A DNA stretch of 11,627 nt, taken from the NCBI GenBank assembly GCA_028872975.1, contig JAGWNV010000053.1:1-11627 (forward strand). Reading direction: 5' to 3'. Every line of letters starts with the position of its first letter. Positions within the stretch are counted from its first letter, which is position 1. The translations under genes and the position numbers were made by a program. The stretch comes from Acidobacteriota bacterium. GTDB lineage: Bacteria > Actinomycetota > Acidimicrobiia > Acidimicrobiales > UBA8190. The notes below the pieces were generated by a model that ran no database searches, had not been told where the DNA came from, and saw only the letters and a list, made by a program, of their open reading frames with translations. Below are positions 1 to 6,374 of the stretch, one piece after another.

Positions 1-31
1 CGGCGCCCGGCAGCGGGGGCGGGGAGGGGTA

Positions 32-1186
32 GTGGACTTCGAATTCAGCGACGCCCAGGCGGCGGTGCAGGAGTCCGCGTCCGCCGTGTTCGCCGGGAGG
101 GCGGACCCGGCCCGGGTGGCGGCCGTCGAGGCGACCGAGGCGCGCGTCGACGAGGAGCTCTGGCAGTCCCTGGCCGACGCCCAGCTCCTCGGCCTCGTCG
201 TGCCCGAGGCGCACGGTGGCGCCGGCCTCGGGCTCTTCGAGGCCTGCCTCGTCCTCGAGCAACAGGGCCGGCACGTGGCGCCTGTTCCCCTGTGGGCCAC
301 CACCGTCCTCGGCGCCCTGGCCGTGGCCCGGCTCGGCACCGATGACCACCAGGGCGCCCTGCTGCCCGACGTCTCCACCGGGGCGCTCAAGATGACCGCG
401 GCCCTCACCGAGGTGGCGGCGAGCCCCGGCCGGCGGCCGGCGGTGACGGCTCGTCCCGACGGTGACGGGTGGCGGCTGTCGGGTACGACCCGGGCCGTGC
501 CCCAGGCGCACGTGGCCGGCCGGGTCCTCGTCCCCGCCGCCGTCGAGGACGGCGGACCGGTGGTGGTGGGGATCGTCGACCCCCGGGGCCCCGGTGCGGT
601 GCTCGAACGAGCCTGCACCACCGACCGCCAGGTGCATCCCCATCTCCATCTCGACGGCGCCCCGGTGGCGGCCGCCGACGTGCTGGCCGGGCCGGGGCGC
701 GGCGAGGCCGCCGTCGACCTCATGGTGGAAACCGCCCTGACCGGCCTCTGCGCCCTCGCCGTCGGGGTCTGCGAGGACGCCGTGGCCCGGGCTGCCGACT
801 ACTGCAACCACCGCCAGCAGTTCGGCAAGCCCCTCGCCGCCTTCCAGGGCACCCTCCTCCGGGCCGCCGACGCCCACATCGACACCGAGGCCATCAGGGT
901 CACCACCTGGCAGGCGGCCTGGCGGCTCGACACGGGCAGGCCCGCCGCCGAGGCGGTGGCGGCCGCCAAGTGGTGGGCGTCGGAGGCCGGCCAGCGGGTG
1001 GTCCACACGACCCAGCACCTGCACGGGGGGCTCGGAGCGGACGTCTCGTACCCCATCCACCGGTACTTCCTGTGGGGCAAGCAGATCGAGCTTCTCCTCG
1101 GGGGCCCCGCCCCGCAGCTGGCCCGCCTCGGGACCCTCGTCGCCGACGACCTCCGGGCCCGAGCCGGGGCCCACGCGCCGGCATGA
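32..1186 (+). CDS. chsE1: Acyl-CoA dehydrogenase subunit, ChsE1/FadE28-like (steroid C3 side-chain dehydrogenation)
   Basis: A 384-residue acyl-CoA dehydrogenase-fold protein starting with GTG behind a strong purine tract (21-29). The C-terminal half carries the family signature around Tyr257 (YCNHRQQFGKP) and the LHGGLG...YPIHRY block around residues 330-345. This block and the tail KQIELLLGGP resemble, from memory, M. tuberculosis FadE28, one half of the FadE28-FadE29 (ChsE1-ChsE2) heterotetramer. That enzyme dehydrogenates the three-carbon side chain of 3-oxo-pregnene-carboxyl-CoA. At the place where medium-chain enzymes have the catalytic Glu just before the final Gly, this protein has Leu356, which fits a subunit that works only with a partner. 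The ChsE2-type partner is not in the window. It is followed 16 bases later by chsH1 and then ltp2, the same functional company as in the mycobacterial igr operon, which supports the assignment. The family is certain; the exact subunit assignment is likely. Confidence 0.85.
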   Translation: MDFEFSDAQAAVQESASAVFAGRADPARVAAVEATEARVDEELWQSLADAQLLGLVVPEAHGGAGLGLFEACLVLEQQGRHVAPVPLWATTVLGALAVARLGTDDHQGALLPDVSTGALKMTAALTEVAASPGRRPAVTARPDGDGWRLSGTTRAVPQAHVAGRVLVPAAVEDGGPVVVGIVDPRGPGAVLERACTTDRQVHPHLHLDGAPVAAADVLAGPGRGEAAVDLMVETALTGLCALAVGVCEDAVARAADYCNHRQQFGKPLAAFQGTLLRAADAHIDTEAIRVTTWQAAWRLDTGRPAAEAVAAAKWWASEAGQRVVHTTQHLHGGLGADVSYPIHRYFLWGKQIELLLGGPAPQLARLGTLVADDLRARAGAHAPA

Positions 1187-1202
1187 CCGAAGGGACGATC
1201 CG

Positions 1203-1733
1203 ATGACGGGGCGGCCGCGGTGGCACGACGAGGTGTCGGTGGGCGACGAGCTGCCCGAGCTCGTCCTCCCCGTCACCCGGACCCTGATCGTGGCCGGAGC
1301 CATCGCCTCCCGGGACTACCAGGACGTCCACCACGACGCCGAACTGGCCAAGGCCAGGGGCTCCGAGGACATCTTCATGAACATCCTCACCACGAACGGG
1401 CTCGTGGGCAGGTACGTCACCGACTGGGCCGGCCCCTCGGCGGTGCTCGAGAAGGTGGCCATCCGGCTCGGTGCGCCGAACTACCCCGACGACACGATGA
1501 CCCTCTCGGGCCGGGTGGAGGCGTCCGAGCAGCCGGGCGGGCGCGGCGACGGCCGGGCGGCGGTCACGGTCTCGGTCCGGGGCCGCAACAGCCGGGGCGA
1601 CCACGTGACGGGGACCGTCCGCCTCGCCCTGCCCGTCCGCGGCGCCGACCTGCGGCCGCTCCCCGCCGGCGCCACCTCGGGGACGGCGGCGGTGGAAGGG
1701 GCCCGCACCGAGAGGGAAGGTGGGGGCCGGTGA
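1203..1733 (+). CDS. chsH1: MaoC-like enoyl-CoA hydratase subunit, ChsH1-like
   Basis: A 176-residue hotdog-fold protein with ATG start 7 bases behind the purine tract GAAGGGA (1189-1195). The block SRDYQDVHHD (residues 36-45) contains Asp38 and His43 in the D-x4-H arrangement of MaoC/R-specific hydratases. The stretches GSEDIFMNILT, GRYVTDWAGPSA and GRNSRGDHVTGTV closely resemble M. tuberculosis ChsH1 (Rv3541c) as I remember it. ChsH1 pairs with the N-terminal half of ChsH2 to hydrate the 17(20)-enoyl-CoA formed by ChsE1-ChsE2. Rv3541c is about 129 residues, so this protein is longer. The extra length is a charged Gly/Ala-rich tail from about residue 147 with no recognisable motif, plus a few loop residues near 111-119. 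The stop overlaps the ltp2 start by four bases (GTGA), which suggests coupled translation. No ChsH2 gene lies beside it here, unlike in Mycobacterium. Confidence 0.9.
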   Translation: MTGRPRWHDEVSVGDELPELVLPVTRTLIVAGAIASRDYQDVHHDAELAKARGSEDIFMNILTTNGLVGRYVTDWAGPSAVLEKVAIRLGAPNYPDDTMTLSGRVEASEQPGGRGDGRAAVTVSVRGRNSRGDHVTGTVRLALPVRGADLRPLPAGATSGTAAVEGARTEREGGGR

Positions 1734-2923
1734 GCCGCCGACACGGCTTCGCCGGGACCACGGCCATCGCCGGGATCGGGGCCACGGAATTCTCGAAGGA
1801 CTCGGGCCGCAGCGAGCTCCGTCTCGCCGTCGAGGCGGTGGCCGCCGCCCTGGCCGACGCCGGCATCGCCCCGGAGGAGGTGGACGGGCTCGTCACCTTC
1901 TCGGCCGACACCAACCCCGAGATCGAGGTGGCCCGCAGCCTCGGGATCGGCGAGCTCACCTTCTTCAGCCGCATCCACTACGGAGGGGGTGCCGCCTGCG
2001 CCACGGTCCAGCAGGCGGCCATGGCCGTGTCGACCGGCGTGGCCGATGTGGTCGTCTGCTACCGGGCCTTCAACGAGCGGTCGGGCAACCGGTTCGGCAC
2101 CGGCGTCCAGGGCCGGGCCCCGATGCCCACCGCCGAGAACTCCCAGTTCGCCTGGTACGCGCCCCATGGGCTCCTCACCCCGGCGTCCTGGGTGGCCATG
2201 TTCGCCCAGCGGTACCTCCACGCCACGGGGGCGACCACCGAGGACTTCGGCCGGGTTGCCGTCGCCGACCGGGCCCACGCCGCCACCAACCCAGCGGCCT
2301 GGTTCCACGGGCGGCCCATCACCTTGGAGGACCACCAGGCGTCGCGGTGGATCGTCGAGCCCCTCCGGCTCCTCGACTGTTGCCAGGAGACCGACGGGGC
2401 TCAGGCGATCGTCGTCACCACCCTGGAGCGGGCCCGGGACCTCCGCCAGCCGCCGGTCGTCGTCGAGGCCGCCGCCCAGGGATCGGGGGACCTCCAGGAC
2501 ATGATGACCTCCTACTACCGCGAGGACCTCACCGGGCTCCCCGAGATGGGGGTGGTGGCCCGCCAGCTGTGGGAGACCTCGGGTCTCGGCCCGGCCGACA
2601 TGCAGGCGGCCGTCCTCTACGACCACTTCACTCCTTTCGTCCTCTGCCAACTCGAGGAGCTCGGCTTCTGCGCCAAGGGGGAGGCCAAGGAGTTCGTCCG
2701 GGAGGGCAACCTCGAGCTCGGCGGGAAGCTCCCCACCAACACCCACGGGGGCCAGCTCGGCGAGGCCTACCTCCACGGGATGAACGGGATCGCCGAGGGG
2801 GCCCGGCTCGTCCGCGGGACATCGGTCAACCAGGTGGCCGGCACCGAGCACGTCGTGGTGACGGCGGGCACCGGGGTCCCGACGAGCGGGCTCGTCCTCG
2901 GCGTCGACCGGGCCTCGGCCTGA
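1730..2923 (+). CDS. ltp2: Steroid side-chain retro-aldolase, Ltp2-like (thiolase fold)
   Basis: A 397-residue thiolase-superfamily protein. The GTG start at 1730 overlaps the chsH1 stop (GTGA) and has GAGGGAAGG at 1712-1720; an in-frame open stretch continues upstream but lies inside chsH1. In the known system Ltp2 works with the DUF35 domain of ChsH2 to cleave the hydroxylated side chain, giving androstenedione-type product and propionyl-CoA. Landmarks are SGRSELRLAVEAV (25-37), ELTFFSRIHYGGGAACATVQ (75-94), RLLDCCQETDG, VLYDHFTPF (Tyr297) and NTHGGQLGEAYLHG (His339, Tyr347). The match to mycobacterial Ltp2 (386 residues as I recall) runs nearly end to end. The usual thiolase nucleophilic Cys position appears to be Gly86, with Cys90 nearby, as expected for an aldolase rather than a thiolase. 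Tyr297 and Tyr347 are candidates for the catalytic tyrosines reported in this family, but that mapping needs an alignment. Confidence 0.93.
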   Translation: MSRRHGFAGTTAIAGIGATEFSKDSGRSELRLAVEAVAAALADAGIAPEEVDGLVTFSADTNPEIEVARSLGIGELTFFSRIHYGGGAACATVQQAAMAVSTGVADVVVCYRAFNERSGNRFGTGVQGRAPMPTAENSQFAWYAPHGLLTPASWVAMFAQRYLHATGATTEDFGRVAVADRAHAATNPAAWFHGRPITLEDHQASRWIVEPLRLLDCCQETDGAQAIVVTTLERARDLRQPPVVVEAAAQGSGDLQDMMTSYYREDLTGLPEMGVVARQLWETSGLGPADMQAAVLYDHFTPFVLCQLEELGFCAKGEAKEFVREGNLELGGKLPTNTHGGQLGEAYLHGMNGIAEGARLVRGTSVNQVAGTEHVVVTAGTGVPTSGLVLGVDRASA

Positions 2924-2963
2924 GGAGCCCGGTCCGGGGGAGCCCGGTCTACGAGGAGCCCGG
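2924..2963. repeat. Three short direct repeats of GGAGCCCGG at the ltp2/response regulator junction
   Basis: GGAGCCCGG occurs at 2924-2932, 2939-2947 and 2955-2963, spaced 15 and 16 bases apart. The repeats fill the 25-base gap between the convergent ends of ltp2 and the response regulator gene and run into the 3' end of the latter. The first unit also forms a small inverted repeat (CCCGG-T-CCGGG). No T-rich tract follows, so a standard terminator is not shown. It may be a simple duplication product. Confidence 0.5.
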
Positions 2964-3350
2964 GCCGCCGATGGCAGAGGCCACGGCGTCGATGAGCCGG
3001 CGGGGATGGAAGGGCTTCACGAGCTGGACGAAGATCTTCGAGTCCACCCGCCGCTGCTCGTCGATCTCGAGGGTGAAGGCCGAGGTGAGGATCACCGGCG
3101 GGGGGTCGGTGAGCGTGTCGAGGACCTTGAGGCCGTCGATCCCGGGCATGCGGAGGTCGAGGACGAGGGCGCCCACGCGGTGGCTGGCCAGGGTGTCGAG
3201 GGCCTCGGCGCCGTTCTCCGCCTCGAGGACGCTGTAGCCGGCCGTGCGGAGGAGCTCGGCCACCGAGGTCCGGATGGCCTCGTGGTCGTCGACGACGAGG
3301 ACGTCGACGGCCGCCCGTTCCTCCCCGCCCGGCGTGCCGACCTCGCTCAT
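2949..3350 (-). CDS. Single-domain (receiver-only) response regulator
   Basis: A 133-residue protein made almost entirely of one CheY-type receiver domain. Visible residues are the acidic pair Asp21-Asp22 after VDVLVV, the phospho-acceptor Asp65 in ALVLDLRMPGIDG, the switch residue Thr89 in VILTSAF and the conserved Lys112 in LVKPFHP. There is no DNA-binding or other output domain, so it would act by protein-protein contact, phosphotransfer, or as a stand-alone phosphate sink. ATG at 3348-3350 follows GGGGGGAG about five bases upstream; longer starts would run into fadD17. It lies 52 bases downstream of fadD17 on the same strand and could be cotranscribed with it. No histidine kinase is in the window, so the partner is unknown. 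The family is certain; its role in sterol metabolism is unknown. Confidence 0.9.
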   Translation of the reverse strand: MSEVGTPGGEERAAVDVLVVDDHEAIRTSVAELLRTAGYSVLEAENGAEALDTLASHRVGALVLDLRMPGIDGLKVLDTLTDPPPVILTSAFTLEIDEQRRVDSKIFVQLVKPFHPRRLIDAVASAIGGPGSS

Positions 3351-3402
3351 GGCTGCTCCCCCCGGCGGCCAGCCGGATAGCCACGCATCCTCGGGCCAGA
3401 CG

Positions 3403-5118
3403 CTACTGCAGGGCACTCTCCAGTTGGGCTCGATCCTGGGCGTCGAGCCTCCGGTAGCGGCCCCCGGCGGGGCCCTCGGGTGTCCACCAGACGGGGTCGG
3501 CACAGGACCACCCCTCGTCGCGGAGCACCCGGGTGAGGACCTTGGCCGTGGCCGTCGCCGGCAGCCGGTCGCAGACCCGGACGAACCGGGGCGCCTGCTT
3601 GGTGCCGAGGTCCTCCTGGCGCGCCAGGAACGCGGCGAATTCGTCGGGGTCGAACCGGGCGCCGTCGTGGAGTTCGAGGGCGGCCATGACCTGGTCGCCG
3701 ACGACGGGGTCGGGCACGGCGTAGACGGCGGCCAGCCGGACGGCGGGGTGGCGCTCGAGGAGCCGCGCCAGGGGGGCTGTCGCGAAGTTCTCGCCGTCGA
3801 CCCGGAGCCAGTCCCCGCTGCGGCCGGCGAAGTAGAAGAACCCGGCCTCGTCGCGGTAGGCGAGGTCGCCGGTCCAGTACCAGCCGTTGCGGCGCCGGGC
3901 CGTCTCCGCCTCGTCGTTGTCCCAGTAGCCCTCGAACCCGGCCGCGCCCGTCGTGGAGACGAGCTCGCCCGTCGCCTCCTCGGCGTTGAGCAGCCTGCCG
4001 TGGACGTCGAAACGTGCCGGAGGGCACTCGGCACCGGTGTCGGGGTCGACCACCATCGTCCCCTCCGGCGCCCGCCCCAACGCACCGGGGGGCGTGTCGG
4101 GGGTCCGGCTCACGGTGGCCCCGCCCTCGGTGGAGCCGTAGCTGTCGATCACAGTGCAGCCGAACCTGGTCCCAAAGCGCGCCACGTCGGCTTCGGCGCC
4201 CTCGTTGCCGAAGACGAGTCGGAGGCTGTTGTCGGCGTCGTCGGGCCCCTCCTCGGTGGCGAGGACGTAGGAGAGGGGCTTGCCCACGTAGTTGAAGTAG
4301 CTGACCCCGTGCCGGCGGACATCGGGGAGGAACCCCGAGGCCGAGAACCGGCCCGCCGCGGGGAGGGCGACCGTGGCGCCGGCCGCCACGGCCGGGCCCC
4401 AGCCGGCCATGAGGGCGTTGGAGTGGAACAGGGGCATGGCGACGTAGCAGACGTCCTCGGCGCCGAGGCCGAACATCTCGGCCACGATCACGCTGATCCG
4501 GGCCAACCGGCCCTGGGTGCACCTGCAGGCCTTGGGGGCCCCCGAGGTGCCCGAGGTGAAGATGAGTTGGCCCAGGTCGGCCTCGGCCACGTCGTCCGGG
4601 TCCGGCACCGGCGCACCCTCGAAGGCGGCCACGTCGGCGTCGTAGTCGGCGGCGTCGAGGACGAGGACGCGACCCGAGTCGGCGGTCACCGTGCCGAGGG
4701 CCTCGCCCAGGGACCGGCCCTCGACGAGGGGGAGGTACCGGGCGTCGGTGACGAGGAGCTGGCAGCGGGTGTGGCGGAGGTCTCGGGCCAGGTCCTCCCC
4801 CCGATGGGTCGGGTTGGCCCCCACGACCACGGCGCCGGCCAGGGCGCAGGCGGTGAGCCAGAGGGCGTGCTCGGGGACGTTGTCGAGGAGGACCGCCACG
4901 TGGGGGGGCCCGGGGAGCCGGCGGTCCTCGAAGAGGGCGGCCCGGGCGGCGGCGGCCCGGATCACCTCGTCCCAGCTCCACCGGTGGTCCCCGACGGCGA
5001 GCCCCGGACGGTCGTCACCGGCCCGGGCGGCGAGGAGGCCGGCCATGGTGGGCCCGGGCCCGGGGCTGGCCGGGGCGGGTGCGGTGGCGGGGCGGGCCAC
5101 GGCGGCGTCATCGGACAT
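3403..5118 (-). CDS. fadD17: Steroid acyl-CoA synthetase, FadD17-like
   Basis: A 571-residue member of the ANL adenylate-forming family, which activates carboxylic acids with ATP and CoA. Seen in order: P-loop IFTSGTSGAPKA (186-197), PLFHSNALMAGW (229-240), FGNEG (303-307), YGSTEGG (327-333), TGDLAYRDEAG (416-426), GRSGDWLRVDGEN (432-444), PVVGDQVMAAL (471-481) and C-terminal Lys526 at the catalytic lysine position. Phrases such as FNYVGKPLSYVLAT and CADPVW match M. tuberculosis FadD17 as I remember it. FadD17 activates steroids with a shortened (about five-carbon) side chain. It has about 25 extra Ala/Pro-rich residues at the N terminus and a longer C-terminal tail than the mycobacterial protein (about 502 residues). 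An ATG at 5130 is in frame, but GGGAGG (5131-5136) directly abuts it. The ATG at 5118 is 12 bases from that site and is preferred. Transcription diverges from the oxidoreductase at 5199 across a KstR-like site. Confidence 0.9.
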   Translation of the reverse strand: MSDDAAVARPATAPAPASPGPGPTMAGLLAARAGDDRPGLAVGDHRWSWDEVIRAAAARAALFEDRRLPGPPHVAVLLDNVPEHALWLTACALAGAVVVGANPTHRGEDLARDLRHTRCQLLVTDARYLPLVEGRSLGEALGTVTADSGRVLVLDAADYDADVAAFEGAPVPDPDDVAEADLGQLIFTSGTSGAPKACRCTQGRLARISVIVAEMFGLGAEDVCYVAMPLFHSNALMAGWGPAVAAGATVALPAAGRFSASGFLPDVRRHGVSYFNYVGKPLSYVLATEEGPDDADNSLRLVFGNEGAEADVARFGTRFGCTVIDSYGSTEGGATVSRTPDTPPGALGRAPEGTMVVDPDTGAECPPARFDVHGRLLNAEEATGELVSTTGAAGFEGYWDNDEAETARRRNGWYWTGDLAYRDEAGFFYFAGRSGDWLRVDGENFATAPLARLLERHPAVRLAAVYAVPDPVVGDQVMAALELHDGARFDPDEFAAFLARQEDLGTKQAPRFVRVCDRLPATATAKVLTRVLRDEGWSCADPVWWTPEGPAGGRYRRLDAQDRAQLESALQ

Positions 5119-5162
5119 CGGTGCCGGCATCCTCCCAGGTCAGCCCAGGTCGGGCGCAATAT

Positions 5163-5176
5163 TGGAACACGTTACA
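5163..5176. promoter_or_regulatory. KstR-like operator in the fadD17/oxidoreductase divergent promoter
   Basis: TGGAACACGTTACA fits the 14-base palindrome TnnAACnnGTTnnA, the KstR operator consensus as I recall it, at all eight fixed positions. It reads as a match on both strands. It lies 44 bases upstream of the fadD17 start and 22 bases upstream of the oxidoreductase start, so one bound repressor could control both. KstR is a TetR-family repressor released by steroid-CoA intermediates. An 8-base palindrome, CAATATTG (5157-5164), abuts it on the left. No kstR gene is in the window, so the identity of the binding protein is inferred. Confidence 0.75.
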
Positions 5177-5178
5177 GT
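5173..5178 (+). promoter_or_regulatory. Possible -10 element for the oxidoreductase gene
   Basis: TACAGT fits the actinobacterial TAnnnT -10 pattern and overlaps the right end of the KstR-like site, so bound repressor would block polymerase. Transcription would begin near 5184-5187, almost at the first of three in-frame ATG codons (5187, 5190, 5199). This would make the message leaderless or nearly so, and no good ribosome binding site is seen here. No clear -35 is visible. Confidence 0.4.
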
Positions 5179-5198
5179 TTTCTGGGATGATGGTCCCC

Positions 5199-6326
5199 AT
5201 GGAATTCGGGATCTTCAACGCCGTCTGCATGCCACCGAAGTTCCGGGCCGCCCACGGGGCCGGCGCCGAGCACCGGCGGATCATGGACGAGCTGCGCTAC
5301 ATCCGAGCGGCCGACGCCGCGGGGTTCAAGTACGCCTGGGCCTCCGAGCACCACTTCCTGACCGAGTACTCCCATCTCTCGGCCAGCGAGTCCTTCCTCG
5401 CCTTCGCCGCAGCCCAGACCACCAACATCCACCTCGGGTCGGGCATCTTCAACATCACCCCCCCCGTGAACCACCCGGCCCGGATCGCCGAGCGGGTGGC
5501 CATGATGGACCACCTCTCCGAAGGCCGGTTCGAGTTCGGCACGGGCCGGGGGTCGTCGACCACCGAGCAGCGGGGCTTCGGCATCGAGGACCCCGAGCTC
5601 ACCAGGGAGATGGTGGCGGAGACGCTGCCCCAGATCGTGCGGATGTGGAAGGACGAGGAGTACGCCTACGACGGGAAGTTCTTCTCCATGCCGCAGCGCA
5701 ACGTCCTGCCCAAGCCCTACACCGACCCCCACCCGCCCATGTGGGTGGCGGCGGGAAGCCCGAGCACCTTCGAGCTCGCCGCCCGCCAGGGCCTCGGCGT
5801 CCTCTGCTTCGCATTCGGAAAGCCCGACAGCTTCGCCCCCCTCATCGAGAAGTACAAGAAGGACATCGAGAACTGCGACCCGGTGGGTGAATACGTCAAC
5901 AACAACGTGATGATCACCACCCAGATGCTCTGCCTCGAGGACGGGGGCCGGGCCCGCCAGACGCTCCGGGACGCGGATGTCGGCTACTACCTGAGCCTCG
6001 TCTTCCGGTACCTCGACACCTTCCCCCGCCCGCCGGGCATCCCGGAGTGGCCCGCCACCATCCCCGACTCGACCCTCGAGCAGATCGACGAGCAGATCAA
6101 GGACCGGCGGATCGCCGTCGGCGACCCCGACGAGGTGGCGGCCACCATTCAGCGCTTCGCCGACACCGGGGCGGACCAGCTCAGCTTCGGCATGCTCTCC
6201 TCCTCGATCGACATCGAGACCTGCGAGGAGGCGGTGGCCACCTTCGGCAAGCACGTCCTGCCCCAGTTCGACAAGGACCCCGTCCACTCCACCACCCGCC
6301 AGCGCCAGGCCCAGATCGCCGGCTGA
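5199..6326 (+). CDS. LLM-class (luciferase-like) flavin- or F420-dependent oxidoreductase
   Basis: A 375-residue bacterial-luciferase-like protein with a TIM-barrel fold expected across the whole length. Features are the family opening MEFGIF, WASEHHFLTEYS (47-58), the GIFNITPPVNHPARIAERVA stretch and the HLSEGRFEFGTGRG motif (82-118) that borders the cofactor and phosphate site, and HPPMWVAAGSPSTFELAARQGLG further on. Such proteins are FMNH2-using monooxygenases or F420-dependent dehydrogenases; the sequence does not let me choose. In-frame ATGs at 5187 and 5190 would add MMVP. I chose 5199 because the family normally begins with this MxFGIF segment. It is the first gene of a likely two-gene unit with the hydrolase 48 bases downstream, and it shares a KstR-like control region with fadD17. 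A steroid-related substrate is therefore a reasonable inference, but no reaction is known to me. It does not look like the mycobacterial LLM protein Rv3520c of the cholesterol region. Confidence 0.88.
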   Translation: MEFGIFNAVCMPPKFRAAHGAGAEHRRIMDELRYIRAADAAGFKYAWASEHHFLTEYSHLSASESFLAFAAAQTTNIHLGSGIFNITPPVNHPARIAERVAMMDHLSEGRFEFGTGRGSSTTEQRGFGIEDPELTREMVAETLPQIVRMWKDEEYAYDGKFFSMPQRNVLPKPYTDPHPPMWVAAGSPSTFELAARQGLGVLCFAFGKPDSFAPLIEKYKKDIENCDPVGEYVNNNVMITTQMLCLEDGGRARQTLRDADVGYYLSLVFRYLDTFPRPPGIPEWPATIPDSTLEQIDEQIKDRRIAVGDPDEVAATIQRFADTGADQLSFGMLSSSIDIETCEEAVATFGKHVLPQFDKDPVHSTTRQRQAQIAG

Positions 6327-6374
6327 CCGGAAGGGGTATTACCCTCCCGACGCGGGTCGAGGAGGGAGGCGGCG

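Noticed and set aside
1220..1729. In-frame upstream extension of ltp2 to 1220.
   Set aside because: The extension lies inside chsH1 in another frame and encodes Arg/Gly/Pro-rich sequence. Homology begins just after the GTG at 1730, which has a good ribosome binding site.
2087..2094. AACCGGTT, which has the KstR half-sites AAC/GTT.
   Set aside because: The outer T and A of the consensus are missing on both sides, and it lies in the middle of ltp2 coding sequence encoding conserved residues.
1481..2851. A 456-codon minus-strand frame opposite chsH1 and ltp2.
   Set aside because: It is the antisense shadow of ltp2, rich in Gly, Val, Asp and Glu with no domain, while ltp2 itself is unmistakable.
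5119..5130. Upstream ATG at 5130 as the fadD17 start.
   Set aside because: The only good purine tract (5131-5136) touches it with no spacing, so the ATG at 5118 is a better, though not certain, start. It changes only four residues.
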